This document shows, piece by piece, positions 21,661 to 31,698 of a stretch of DNA of 64,000 nucleotides (the first letter of the stretch is position 1; each line of letters begins with the position of its first letter). Location of the stretch: assembly GCA_027922465.2 (NCBI GenBank), contig BQMF02000262.1, positions 1 through 64,000 of the forward strand, written 5' to 3'. Under the pieces are notes generated by a model. The model was not told where the DNA came from. It was given only the letters and a program-made list of their open reading frames with translations, and made no database searches. The position numbers and the translations under genes were made by a program. Source of the stretch: Turritopsis dohrnii. Lineage: Eukaryota > Cnidaria > Hydrozoa > Anthoathecata > Oceaniidae.

Positions 21661-24223
21661 AGTCTTTTTTTCTTAATAAAAAAAATCGATTTTCATAAAA
21701 TCGGTATACAAAGATTTATTTAAAATAAAAACACAACATTAAAACAGAAAATCTTGCGTCTCTTGCGTCGTTGTTAAGTGACTGCACCAATGGATCTTCA
21801 CACTATGTCTTTCGTGTACCCCTCACACAGATCACGAGCGATTTGATGGAGCAAAGGACAATTTACGTCGAATCCAATGGACGATATTGTTCATTGGTTG
21901 TTTTCGTTTCTCTGCGATCAGTTCGATGTACAACACTCTTACCCCATACCACCCATTGCACTAAATACGAGAGGAGTAAACGAACCATGCTCTACCATTT
22001 GAATTCTTTCATTGTAGGATTTTTTTTTTCTTTCTCGTTGAGCTCGTACGTCTTTTTGAGGTCCATCCTCCCATACATTCCTGCTATTGGGTTATTGAGC
22101 TATTGGGCTATATTGGGCTACTGACTTTTCGTGGCGACATATAAGATGAGCTTTCCAAGCCTCATAGCCTGGGTGATTATTTTCCAATTCCATATCTGAC
22201 AACTTCAGGATGATATACTTGCTCAGCACAATAGTGTCAAGAGAGTAGTCATCACTTCAGGCAGTAACGACGTCATTGAAAGTGTCCCTGTCTCTGATAT
22301 GACCTGCTAATCGAAACTGTAAGTAGGGACTTTGTCTTTTGTCACTCCTTGCTAGACTTAATTTAGAATCTTATTGATTCTTTAACACCTTTTTTATATA
22401 CATATTGTATGAACTCATTTGCGTAGAAGTGGTGCATGTTCTTTATCCTCGTAAAGTTATTCAATGGTTGATGTATTTCGCAAATTTCACGAAAAGCAAT
22501 GTTTAAATTTGTTTCAAACAGCTTTTGTCCTTGCTTGCTTTCATCAGGATTTTTAGCATTTTAAACACAGCATAGACAAATTTACAGCTCTGTCTGTTTA
22601 CCGGGACTCGAAATGTGAGAAGCCACAAGGGGAAGTCTCTTCATCTGTCAGAAAAACAGATCTGTCACACACTCTGGACAGCTACCAACTTCGTTATAAT
22701 CAACTCATTCAAGATTCAAACGTTCACTATCAAATAATAATCTTCTTATTTCAAATTATTTGAGGTAACTATTATTCTCTACGAGTGGAAAGGTGGTGTT
22801 TGTTTTTCAACTGCACCAGACAGTTTCACCAGACAGGTTCATGTATACTTTTGTTGATTTAACATTCTCTTCTTTCTTCATAAATTTTAAAATTATACAA
22901 TAATGAAAAACTTGCGAAATATTTATCTATATACTCATTTGAAAGTCGGGGACTGTAAGTTTCCACTGTAAAGTTACTATAAGCGTAGCTACGTTTGAAA
23001 CGCCCGTTGTTAATATGGATGTTTCGTCAAAATTTGTCGTTATTTTTTCCTTCCAATATACCTTTTCATTCAATTCTGAAGTAAGTGGTGACGAGGAATC
23101 AAAATTTAAACATTGACTAGAAAATAAACTTAAAATCTTTAAAGCCATTTCTGATGGTTGTTGTGATCATAGAAGCCAATCAAAGCATGCCTTTTACACG
23201 GTAATAGGGAGAGTTGCTTATGTGAAAATTTCAATAAACCAAGACGAGGTTTGTTTGAAAAGGTTTATAAAAGTTGTAAGTCCTTCTTTTTTTATACGCC
23301 CATGGTTTCTTCTCATGAAGTGAAGCAAACGACCTTCCTGTGGGAAAAGTAGTTTCATTTTTACATTTTTATCGACAGATGATGAGGAATTTTCATGCCA
23401 AATATATTTTGACTGTATTACTGACCCTATTACCTGGAATACAAATGGCTTAATTTCACAATCAGGAGCGAACAGCTTTTTTAACTTTTTTTCAAGTTTT
23501 TAGCAATCATTGTCGTTCATTCTTAACAGGTTTGTCTCCACTTCTTTCATGCTCCTGACATTCAGCTTCGGTGAACATTCTCACAAATAAATTGCACGAT
23601 AATAAAGTGTGTGGATCAAAACTTTTGTTAAAACATTCTTTAAACATTCTTTAAAACCATTTCCCAGGACTAAATCGCACACGAGATATTGAACTATGCA
23701 TATTTCAATTGAATATACACCACAGCAAGAGAGAATAATTATTAAAAACAATGGTTTTGCTATAGATCTTCATTTAAAAAAGATGGGTTTTTTTGCCAAG
23801 ATAGCAAAAGAACCTGTTGAAAGATGCCATTCAAAGTACCTAGTAATCAGGTTCAGATGGCCAAAGGTTTTTATTCAGTTGGTCAATCCTTTCAAATATT
23901 TCATTTACAGCTGTTTTGATCTTTGCTATTGTTCATAGAAGTATTCCTTTATTGCGATAACAACTGAATGTATATTTCTTTTCTAATCTTTCTTATTAAG
24001 GGAAATGAAAGCAACACAACATTTTCCTTTGGAGAAATTGGACTTGTGGAGATTATCAGTAGTGTGTGAAGTAAAATAAAATAATTATCCATAAGAGTTA
24101 GTTCCAAAATATTTGCTCTCTGTTTTATGTTTCATTAAAAAAGGAAAAAAAACAAGAGTGAAGCTTATATCTTAGCATAAGCTACTGTCAATGCCTCATT
24201 CCCCCGCCTTTGTCTCCTTTTTA
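21661..24223. other. Long non-genic stretch
   Basis: No gene is recognised. At about 22205-22315 one plus frame reads QDDILAQHNSVKRVVITSGSNDV, faintly like an SGNH-hydrolase block of LINE ORFs, but too short to call. 23215-23310 and 23935-23990 match 58440-58540 and 58615-58680, the 3' flank of GPCR member 4, so a duplicated flank without its receptor sits here. Frames at 21771-22124 and 23696-23938 are unsupported. Confidence 0.35.
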
Positions 24224-24225
24224 TA

Positions 24226-25567
24226 CAGTGTGTATCAAAATGTCTTATCCACCATCTTTAAAGGTGTATATTTCATTACATGTCTGATAACATATTGTGA
24301 ATTTTATATCACAAGAAAGAGCTTTTCATGCTCTATCCATTAGTATAAAATGTTAGCCAAAATATTTGTTCTTTGAAAAGATATTGAAGAAAAACTCAAC
24401 GATTTGGTTCATTAAATTTTTAAAAGTCAATTAACTTATTTTACAATGAAGGCCATTTGTAAACACAATAAAAAAATTAAAAATCATCACACAGTAAAAA
24501 ATTTTTATTTGAAATGTTTAAGATCGGTTGTTATGGGAAATTAATACACAAAGCTATACTTAAACTTTTCTAAAGGTTTCATCAGCACAACAAAAGAAAA
24601 TTACACCATTAAAAAGTCATTGTTTAATAACTTTATGCCACGGTATGAATATTGTAAAAATATTAGACTAATATACAGTATGTTTCGTAATGTTGGAAAT
24701 GGAAATTTTAAAGCTGTTCTTTTAAATGAATTTCAAAACAATTTTTACACCATTGGAAAGCCATTTTGAAGTTCTTTCGGATAGTATGTTTTTGTGAAAA
24801 ATGAAAAAGTGGTTTTTGAAAAAATAAGGAAAATGTCTTGGAAAAATGTAATTAAATTTTTAATGGTCGATTAAGATGTGAATGAAAAGAAACGATTTTT
24901 TGAAACAATGACAGCAATTTGGAAAACATTAAACAAATTTAAGCTGTGTGTTCACGAAAAACGTTAAACTTTTATGTTTTAAAATATCAATTTGGGGGTC
25001 TCAGCGCAAACATAAAATTAATAAAAAATTTGAATGGATTCAGTGTTTTGAAACAATAAGCACGATGTAATTAAACTACGTGTTAATCGACCATTAAAAA
25101 TTTAATTACATTTTTCGATGACATATTCCTTAATTTTTCAAAACCCACTTTCTCATTTTTCACAAAAATATACTAGCCGAAAGAGCTTGAAAATGGCTTT
25201 CCATTGATGTAAAAATTATTTTGAAATTCGGTATATTCACTTAAAAAAACAACTTTAAAATTTCCATTTCCAACATTACGAAACACACTGTATTTAAGCA
25301 GAAGCTTTTCGATTTATTCAATCATTATCAGTGCTACAAGTAGTCATTAGCATGTTAGTTAATTGACTTTTAAGAATTTAATGAACCAAATCGTTGAGTT
25401 TTTCTTCAATATCTTTTCGAAGAACAAACATTTTTGCAAACATTTTATATTAATGGATAGAGCATGAAAAGCTCTTTCTTGTGATACAAAGTTCACAATA
25501 TGTTATCAGACTTGTAATGAAATATACACCTTTAAAGTTGGTGGATAAGACATTTTGATACACATTG
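24226..25567. mobile_element. Tc1/mariner-type foldback element, outer
   Basis: TA at 24224-24225 and 25568-25569 flank inverted arms of about 210 bp that begin CAGTGTGTATCAAAATGTC. The arms (24226-24437 and 25357-25567) stay highly similar, including AAGAGCTTTTCATGCTCTAT. A TA duplication and a CAGT start fit Tc1/mariner. No transposase remains. Confidence 0.8.
24676..25290. mobile_element. Tc1/mariner-type foldback element, nested inside the outer one
   Basis: TA at 24674-24675 and 25291-25292 flank arms of ~210 bp starting CAGTATGTTTCGTAATGTTG on the left and the inverse of CAGTGTGTTTCGTAATGTTG on the right. The arms include GGAAATGGAAATTTTA and AAAATGTAATTAAATTTTTA. Different sequence from the host element, same architecture. 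Confidence 0.8.
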
Positions 25568-25845
25568 TATCATTGACTGCAGATGCGATTAATTACGTTA
25601 ATACCCATGCGCGCTTTACTCTTTACTCTCCCTCCAGAGTTGATAAGAAACTGTGTTTCTGACTATCTTCGACCGTCAGAAAGTACGCTTCTTCAAACCA
25701 TAATCGCTGCAACACTGTATGTATTGGTACAGATTGTCCGGGAGGAAAGTGTTGGAATAGTTTCCCAATGTATGTACAAAATAGAAAAATTTTTAAATGA
25801 ATTACTCTGGACAGTTGAGTTTTCATTATAAGGAAATGGTACAAA

Positions 25846-26312
25846 TCTATATATTAATAGCCGATTCTCCGTCTGTTTGTTTGTTTGTTTGTTTGTAAGT
25901 CACGCAAAATGGTAGGTGAGCTGTGAGAGAAATCATTTCTTTATTTTTACGCGACGTCAGTGTGAAGCCATTGTATTGAGACCCAAATAAAACGCGACGT
26001 TTAGGGAAAATTATCTCAGTAAGCAATAGGGATAACTGACGTTTTTTGGGGTCCGCGATACAGGCGATGGGGTGATGAAAAATTTGGGTCTAATTTTTTT
26101 TGGGGGATGGGTCTGTGACGTCATCAAAATATTTAATCAAGGATATCTCCGGAACGGTTGGTCGTAGCGAAACGATCCCATACATTTTTTTGATCAGTTT
26201 TTCGAGCTCTACAACATGGGCACACTTATTATTGCAAATTCCTTAATTTTATATTTCGTGAACTCAACGCAGGCTGAACATGGGCGGCGAGCGACGCCGC
26301 CTTGGCGGCTAG
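25846..26312 (+). mobile_element. Helitron unit 1 of a tandem array
   Basis: Starts TCTATATATTAATAGCC after an A, and ends with the hairpin GGCGGCGAGCGACGCCGCC, a spacer TTGGCGG and CTAG. A TC start, a short GC hairpin near the end and CTRR are the hallmarks of rolling-circle Helitrons. No Rep/helicase is encoded, so it is non-autonomous (467 bp). Contains a (TTTG)n tract and a CRE-like TGACGTCA at 26116. The ORFs read through it and its sisters are chance frames. Confidence 0.85.
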
Positions 26313-26801
26313 TCTATATATTAATAGCCGATTCTCTGTCTGTTTGTTTGTTTGTTTGTAAGTCACGCAAAATGGTAGATGTGAACTGCGAAAGAGAGTC
26401 AGCAATGTAAGATCACACATAAATTATTTCTCTTCTTGTGCGCGACGTCAGTGTGAAACCATTGTATTGAGACCCTAATCGAATGCGACGCTTAGGGAAA
26501 ATTATCTCGGTAGCCAATAGTGATAACTGACGTTTTTTGGGGTCCGCCATACAGGCGATAGGGTGACGAAAAATTTGGGTCTAATTTTTTGAGGGGACGG
26601 GTCTGTGACGTCATCAATACTTTTGATCGACGATATCTCCGTAACGGTTGGTCGTAGCAAAACGATCCCATACATTTTTTGATCAGTTTTTCGAGCTCTA
26701 CAACATGGGCTAACTCATTATTGCCAATTACTTAATTTTATTTTTCGTGAACTCAACGCAGGCTGAACATGGGCGGCGAGCGGCGCCGCCTTGGCGGCTA
26801 G
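26313..26801 (+). mobile_element. Helitron unit 2 of the array
   Basis: 489 bp, starts TCTATATATTAATAGCCG directly after the CTAG of unit 1 and ends in the same hairpin (GGCGGCGAGCGGCGCCGCC, one change) and CTAG. TGACGTCA at 26606. Confidence 0.85.
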
Positions 26802-27209
26802 TCTATATATTAATAGCCGATTCTCCGTTTGTTTGTTCGTTTGTTTGTCCGTCTGTCACGCAAAATGGTAGATGTGAACTGCGAAAGAAATCGGGGAGCC
26901 AGCAATGTAAGATCACACATAAATTATTTCTTTTGTTGTGCGCGACGTCAGTTAGAAACCATTGTATTGAGACCCTAATCGAATGCGACGTTTAGGGGAA
27001 ATTATCTCGGCAACCAATAGGGATAACTGACGTTTTTTGGGGTCCGCGATACAGGCAATAGGGTGACGAGAAATTTGGGTCTAATTTTTTGAGAGGACGG
27101 GTCTGTGACGTCATCAAAATTTTTGATCGACGATATCTCCGTAACGGTTGGTCGTAGCAAAACGTTCCCATATATTTTTTGATCAGTTTTTCGAGCCCTA
27201 CAGCATGGG
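26802..27209 (+). mobile_element. Helitron unit 3, 5' part (interrupted)
   Basis: Begins TCTATATATTAATAGCCG after CTAG of unit 2 and follows its sisters up to CCCTACAGCATGGG, where a TIR transposon is inserted. The remaining 3' part resumes at 30152. TGACGTCA at 27106. Confidence 0.85.
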
Positions 27210-27767
27210 CAACCTCGTTCCCAGGGCTTCTTGCCTTTTTCGATATGCGGATGGCGGCGAAGAAAGCCCTGGTGCAGGCCGGTCGTTTCTCACTTGTGAT
27301 TGGTTGTCGAAAATTAAATAATTAAGAAAATATTGCCCTCGGCGTCGAGTGAGATTTTTAAAAAAAATCAATGCGGAGAGAAGTTTCAAAGCCAGAAATG
27401 GGAATAAAAAAAGATTGAAAATATTTCACCAATTCAGAAGACAAGACCTGATGGATAAATATTAAATAACATTATAATTGGCTATGACTGAATTTTCGTA
27501 CTTATGAATTTGTTTTAATGATTTCTCTATCAGTTATTTGTGAGAAAAAAGATAGTAACGAGGCTAGAAAATTGATGACAGCGCAGTACAGATATATCAG
27601 CTAAATATTTTTCTTTTTCCTCTCATGCTTTACCATTCATAATTATTTCCTACCAAGCATGTGTAACAGCAGCTTAGTAGCTTCTCAAAATTGTGGAAGT
27701 AAGTTCATAAAATTTTTCGGAGAAAACATTTTTTTCGTTACCTGTTAATGAAAAACTATTATAGTTT

Positions 27768-27840
27768 TTACTCATGAACACTAAATATTCACACCTGTAT
27801 TATAATAATACTGGTGTGAATATTTAGTGTTCATGAGTAA
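27768..27840. repeat. 73-nt near-perfect palindrome
   Basis: TTACTCATGAACACTAAATA..TATTTAGTGTTCATGAGTAA: 36-bp arms with essentially no loop and one mismatch, centred at 27804. It immediately precedes the zinc-finger-like frame of the transposon. Confidence 0.85.
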
Positions 27841-28790
27841 ATGGCTCAATTAACACCAAAGAAAGTGTATTTAGGGAAAGAAGGAGGAAATCAATCCAAA
27901 TGTCGACTTTGTGGAGAGCAAAAGAACAACAATTACTTAAGATATTTTCAGTTTTTTGAAAGGAGAAAAGATTGTCTCTGAAAATTGCACATACACGTGG
28001 AATCACCATAGGAGAGGATGACTGTCCTCCCCATACAGTTTGTAGAAAGTGTTAGAGCCGTGTCGAGAACATGTTGACATTCATACAATCCTGTCAACAA
28101 ACACAGGTGACACTCAGACAAAGCTTATCTGTAAAAAGATTACCACCAAGTAGTATCCAATCATATGCAATTAATGGAGAAAGCTCCAGCATAGTTCATG
28201 TAAACAGTTACAATTTACAACACAACAACAAATAAAAGTAAGGAACATAGCACAATAACCTAACAAGATGAAAATTGCATAATAAAACATAACTCTGTAT
28301 ATACTGAAGATTATGATGAAATTGTAACAAAACCATTGGAAAATATTGAAAAAATTGAGAACTCATTAAAAGCAAAACAACCACTTGCTATAGCAACATC
28401 ACTGTCTACATATGTGGGAGTCAATCTTGCACTGAAAAGGCTGCTGTGCAATGAAATTGCATCGTCATGTGAAAAACTCTGTAAAAGAAAGGGAAATAAG
28501 TCAGTATTATTGGATAACACTTTCACAGGACTATCTGAGTTCTTACTTTACTTAAAGTTTACTTGAGTGACATAGTTTTCTCTCGGATCTTGAGATCACC
28601 CATCTTGTTGAGACCAGTGAGTACAGTGTAAATAAAGTTAATTCAGAACTGAACCATCCATTTATAATTGATATTTTTAATACTGTGTCTGGAAAGACAG
28701 TTGATATTGAAGAAGCCCAAGCTGAATTGAAACAGAAGTATGGACTGATTTATGCAATTCCAATGAATTGATTCAAAGTTCAATGCATGC
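27841..28790 (+). pseudogene. Transposon-borne zinc-finger-like protein relic
   Basis: ATG at 27840-27842 opens MAQLTPKKVYLGKEGG followed by KCRLCGEQKNN. A frame change leads to KIAHTRGITIGEDDCPPH then TVCRKC, with a TAG inside what is probably RKCxSRV, so a C-x2-C ... C-x2-C treble resembling ZAD/BED-like N-terminal fingers is visible. Further on 28336-28560 is open with SLSTYVGVNLALKRLLCNEI and SCEKLCKRKGN, in the place where related cnidarian transposon proteins carry a helical Cys-containing block. Several stops and frame changes follow. I recognise the type from cnidarian mobile elements but cannot name the family with certainty. No catalytic core is evident. Confidence 0.5.
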
Positions 28791-29485
28791 ATTCTTACAA
28801 AATCTGGGTAATATTGGTCTGTATATATGCGTCAGTGTGTTATAAAAAGCAGATTTGTATAAATTCTATTTTCAAGCTCTTTTGTCTATAGTTTTGTCCA
28901 CATAAAAGTTATACAGAAACTATTATACTTATTATTGTGTTTATATTACATTTATTATTTATATTATTCAAGCACTCAAAAACTATTACACATGAATGCA
29001 CCTTATGCATCAGGTAAATTTGGCTCAGCCTCAGTTATGCTAATCGAGCCTTAATCCATGCGTATAAACATGCTTAGTCTATCCACACCTAATGACCAAA
29101 AATATTAAGATTCAGCCTTATTTTATGCTTGTTATTACTTTTCAAGCAAACCACCATTGCAATGTCTTCAATCATACACTGTTTATATCACAGCAAAACC
29201 TTTCTTTGCTATGGAGATGTTTCACATCACCCCAAAAAATATTTTTTGACTATTGTTTATGCTTACACAATTTTTTCAGGGTCAAAGGTATGCTTAGTTT
29301 ATGCTTAAATTTTTGGCAATTATCAGCCTAATTATGCTTATATCCGTTATGCTTATAAAAAAAGGTGTATTACACATAAGTTTTTTTTTTTTTTTAAAAA
29401 AAAAACAGCTATCTTATTTATATATTTATATTTAACTTTTTAAACCTGCCGAGGCTTGATGTCAAACCATATTTATCAAAAACTA

Positions 29486-29901
29486 TTAGTATGTAATATA
29501 CATACCACACTTCAACACAATATGTGTTTCATCAATGCAACATATATGCCACAACATTATCTCCATATTGGATCTTAATATTTTTCTTCCATCATCACAC
29601 AATAACGACTTTGGATGTGAAAACAGAATGTCGATTTCTCCTTCTAAAACTTCATTGGTTATTTCTAATTCCATATCATCAGTTTCACTATCAGAAATAT
29701 TACAACTTACAACAATGACAATATTTCTCTTCCTCTTCTATAGGAATTAGAAAAGGCAGCAGTTGATAAACCAACGATTTACCAAAACCAGTTGGTAGAA
29801 CTGCATCGTTGCCTTTTAAAAGCTGATTCCAGCATTGAACTTTGTTTCATTTATCTAAAGAGTACTCAATTTGCTTAAATAAATTAATCACTTGCTCCAT
29901 T
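29486..29901 (-). pseudogene. RecQ-like SF2 helicase fragment inside the transposon
   Basis: ATG at 29899-29901 (reverse strand) begins MEQVINLFKQIEYSL; after a stop and frame change comes QLLKGNDAVLPTGFGKSLVY, a Walker A (motif I, GFGKS) of RecQ-type DExH helicases, with QLLPFLIP after it. Further down, 29674-29486 reads EGEIDILFSHPKSLLCDDGR then CCIDETHIVLKCG, i.e. motif Ia/Ib spacing and motif II (DETH where RecQ usually has DEAH). Only the first RecA lobe remains, and it is broken in at least two places. Opposite in orientation to the zinc-finger-like relic. SF2 helicases of this kind are known as accessory proteins of some animal DNA transposons. Confidence 0.65.
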
Positions 29902-30151
29902 TTCGTTTGTTTACTTTTATCTACGAATTCTGTTTCACTCGACGTTTTAATGAAAAATTTTTAAGTAGTTCCTTACCTCGCTTGCCCGTATGAAGACGAT
30001 CTTAAAACCATAGGAAGAAAAGACAAATGACGTCAATACTGCATAAATTAAAACCACCAGTATTTCAGTTGGTTTTGACCGGCCTGCACCAGGGCTTTCT
30101 TCGCCGCCATCCGCATATCGAAAAAGGCAAGAAGCCCTCGGAACGAGGTTG

Positions 30152-30264
30152 CAACATGGGCACACTTATTATTGCCAATTACTTAATTTTATTTTTCGTG
30201 AAATCTGAAGATGACACAACGCATGCTGAACATGGGCGGCGAGCGACGCCGCCGTGGCGGCTAG
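30152..30264 (+). mobile_element. Helitron unit 3, 3' part
   Basis: Resumes with CAACATGGGCACACTTATTA and ends in GGCGGCGAGCGACGCCGCC, GTGGCGG, CTAG at 30261-30264. Carries a small insertion (ATCTGAAGATGACAC) relative to the sister units. Confidence 0.85.
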
Positions 30265-30728
30265 TCTATATATTAATAGCCAATTCTCTGTCTGTCTGTC
30301 TGTTTGTTTGTCTGTCACGCAAAATGGTGGATTGAGTTGTGAGAGTAATTATTTTATTTTATTTTGTGCGACGTCAGTGTGAAACCATTGTATTGAGACC
30401 CTAATCGAATGCGACGTTTAGGGAAAATTATCTCGGCAACCAATAGGGATAACTGACGTTTTTTGAGTCCGCGATACAGGCGATGGGGTGATGAAAAATT
30501 TGGGTCTAATTTTTTTGGGGGGACGGGTCTGTGACGTCATCAAAACATTTGATCAAGGATATCTCCGGAACGGTTGGTCGTAGCGAAACGATCCCATACA
30601 TTTTTTTGATCAGTTTTTGGAGCTCTACAACATGGGCACACTTATTACTGGCAATTCCTTAATTTTATTTTTCGTGAACTCAACGCAGGCTGAACATGGG
30701 CGGCAAGCGATGCCGCCTTGGCGGCTAG
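30265..30728 (+). mobile_element. Helitron unit 4 of the array
   Basis: 464 bp from TCTATATATTAATAGCC to CTAG at 30725-30728. TGACGTCA at 30532. The hairpin arm has one change (GGCGGCAAGCGATGCCGCC). Confidence 0.85.
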
Positions 30729-31215
30729 TCTATATGTTAACAGCCGATTCTCTGTCTGTCTGTCTGTCTGTTTGTTTGTCTGTCACGCAAAATGGTAGGT
30801 ATGAACTGCGAAAGAGAGTCAGCAATGTAAGATCACACATAAATTATCTTGTGCGCGACGTCAGTGTGAAACCATTGTATTGGGACCCAAATCGAACGTG
30901 ACTTTTGGGGAAAATTATCTCGCTAACCAATAGGGATAACTGACGTTTTTGGGGGTCCGCGATACAGGCAATGGGGTGACGAAAAATTTGGGTCTAATTT
31001 TTTTGGGGTACAGGTCTGTGGCGTCATCGAAATCTTTGAACGATGATATCTCCGTAACGGTTGATCGTAGCGGAACGATCTCATACATTTTTTTGATCAG
31101 TTTTTGGAGCTCTACAACATGGGAACACTTTCGGTTGCCAATTCCTTAATTTTATTTTTCGTGAACTTAACGCAGGCTGAACATGGGCGGTGAGCGATGC
31201 CGCCTTGGCGGCTAG
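30729..31215 (+). mobile_element. Helitron unit 5 of the array
   Basis: 487 bp, TCTATATGTTAACAGCC to CTAG at 31212-31215. The CRE-like site is altered (TGGCGTCA). Confidence 0.85.
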
Positions 31216-31698
31216 TCTATATATTAATAGCCGATTCTCTGTATGTCTGTCTGTTTGTTTGTCTGTCACGCAAAATGGTAGATATGAACTGCGAAAGAGA
31301 GTCAGCAATGTAAGATCACACATAAATTATCTTGTGCGCGACGTCAGTGTGAAACCATTGTATTGGGACCCAAATCGAACGCGACGTTTGGGAAAAATTA
31401 TCTCAGTAACCAATAGGGATAACTGACGTTTTTGGGGTTCCGCGATACAGGCGATGGGGTGACGAAAAATTTGGGTCTAGTTTTTTTGGGGGACAGGTCT
31501 GTGATGTCATCGAAATCTTTGAACGATGATATCTCCGTAACGGTTGATCGTAGCGGAACGATCCCATACATTTTTTTGATCAGTTTTTCGAGCTCTACAA
31601 CATGGGAACACTTTCGGTTGCCAATTTCTTAATGTTATTTTTCGTGAAGTCAACCCAGGCTGAACATGGGCGGTGAGCGACGCCGCCTTGGCGGCTAG
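31216..31698 (+). mobile_element. Helitron unit 6 of the array
   Basis: 483 bp, TCTATATATTAATAGCC to CTAG at 31695-31698. Closest to unit 5 in sequence. CRE-like site altered (TGATGTCA). Confidence 0.85.

Larger units (their letters stand above)
27210..30151. mobile_element. 2.94-kb TIR DNA transposon with 9-bp target duplication
   Basis: TIRs of about 75 bp: CAACCTCGTTCCCAGGGCTT at the left end and the inverse of CAACCTCGTTCCGAGGGCTT at the right, both continuing through CGATATGCGGATGGCGGCGA to GGCCGGTC. Direct repeats CAGCATGGG (27201-27209) and CAACATGGG (30152-30160) flank it; uninterrupted Helitron copies carry CAACATGGG once, which proves the insertion site. Inside are relics of a zinc-finger-type protein (plus) and a RecQ-like helicase (minus). 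A helicase plus a 9-bp duplication brings to mind the AcademH lineage of Academ transposons (inference from memory). The long tail 28790-29480 is AT-rich with recurring ATGCTTA and no coding signal. Confidence 0.8.

Noticed and set aside
21771..22124. 117-codon ORF with a hydrophobic end
   Set aside because: No start context, splice sites, motifs or repeat in the window; codon pattern looks random.
26216..27389. Several ORFs over the Helitron units (also 30027-31632)
   Set aside because: The same non-coding unit translated in each repeat; frames differ between units and cross the terminal hairpin.
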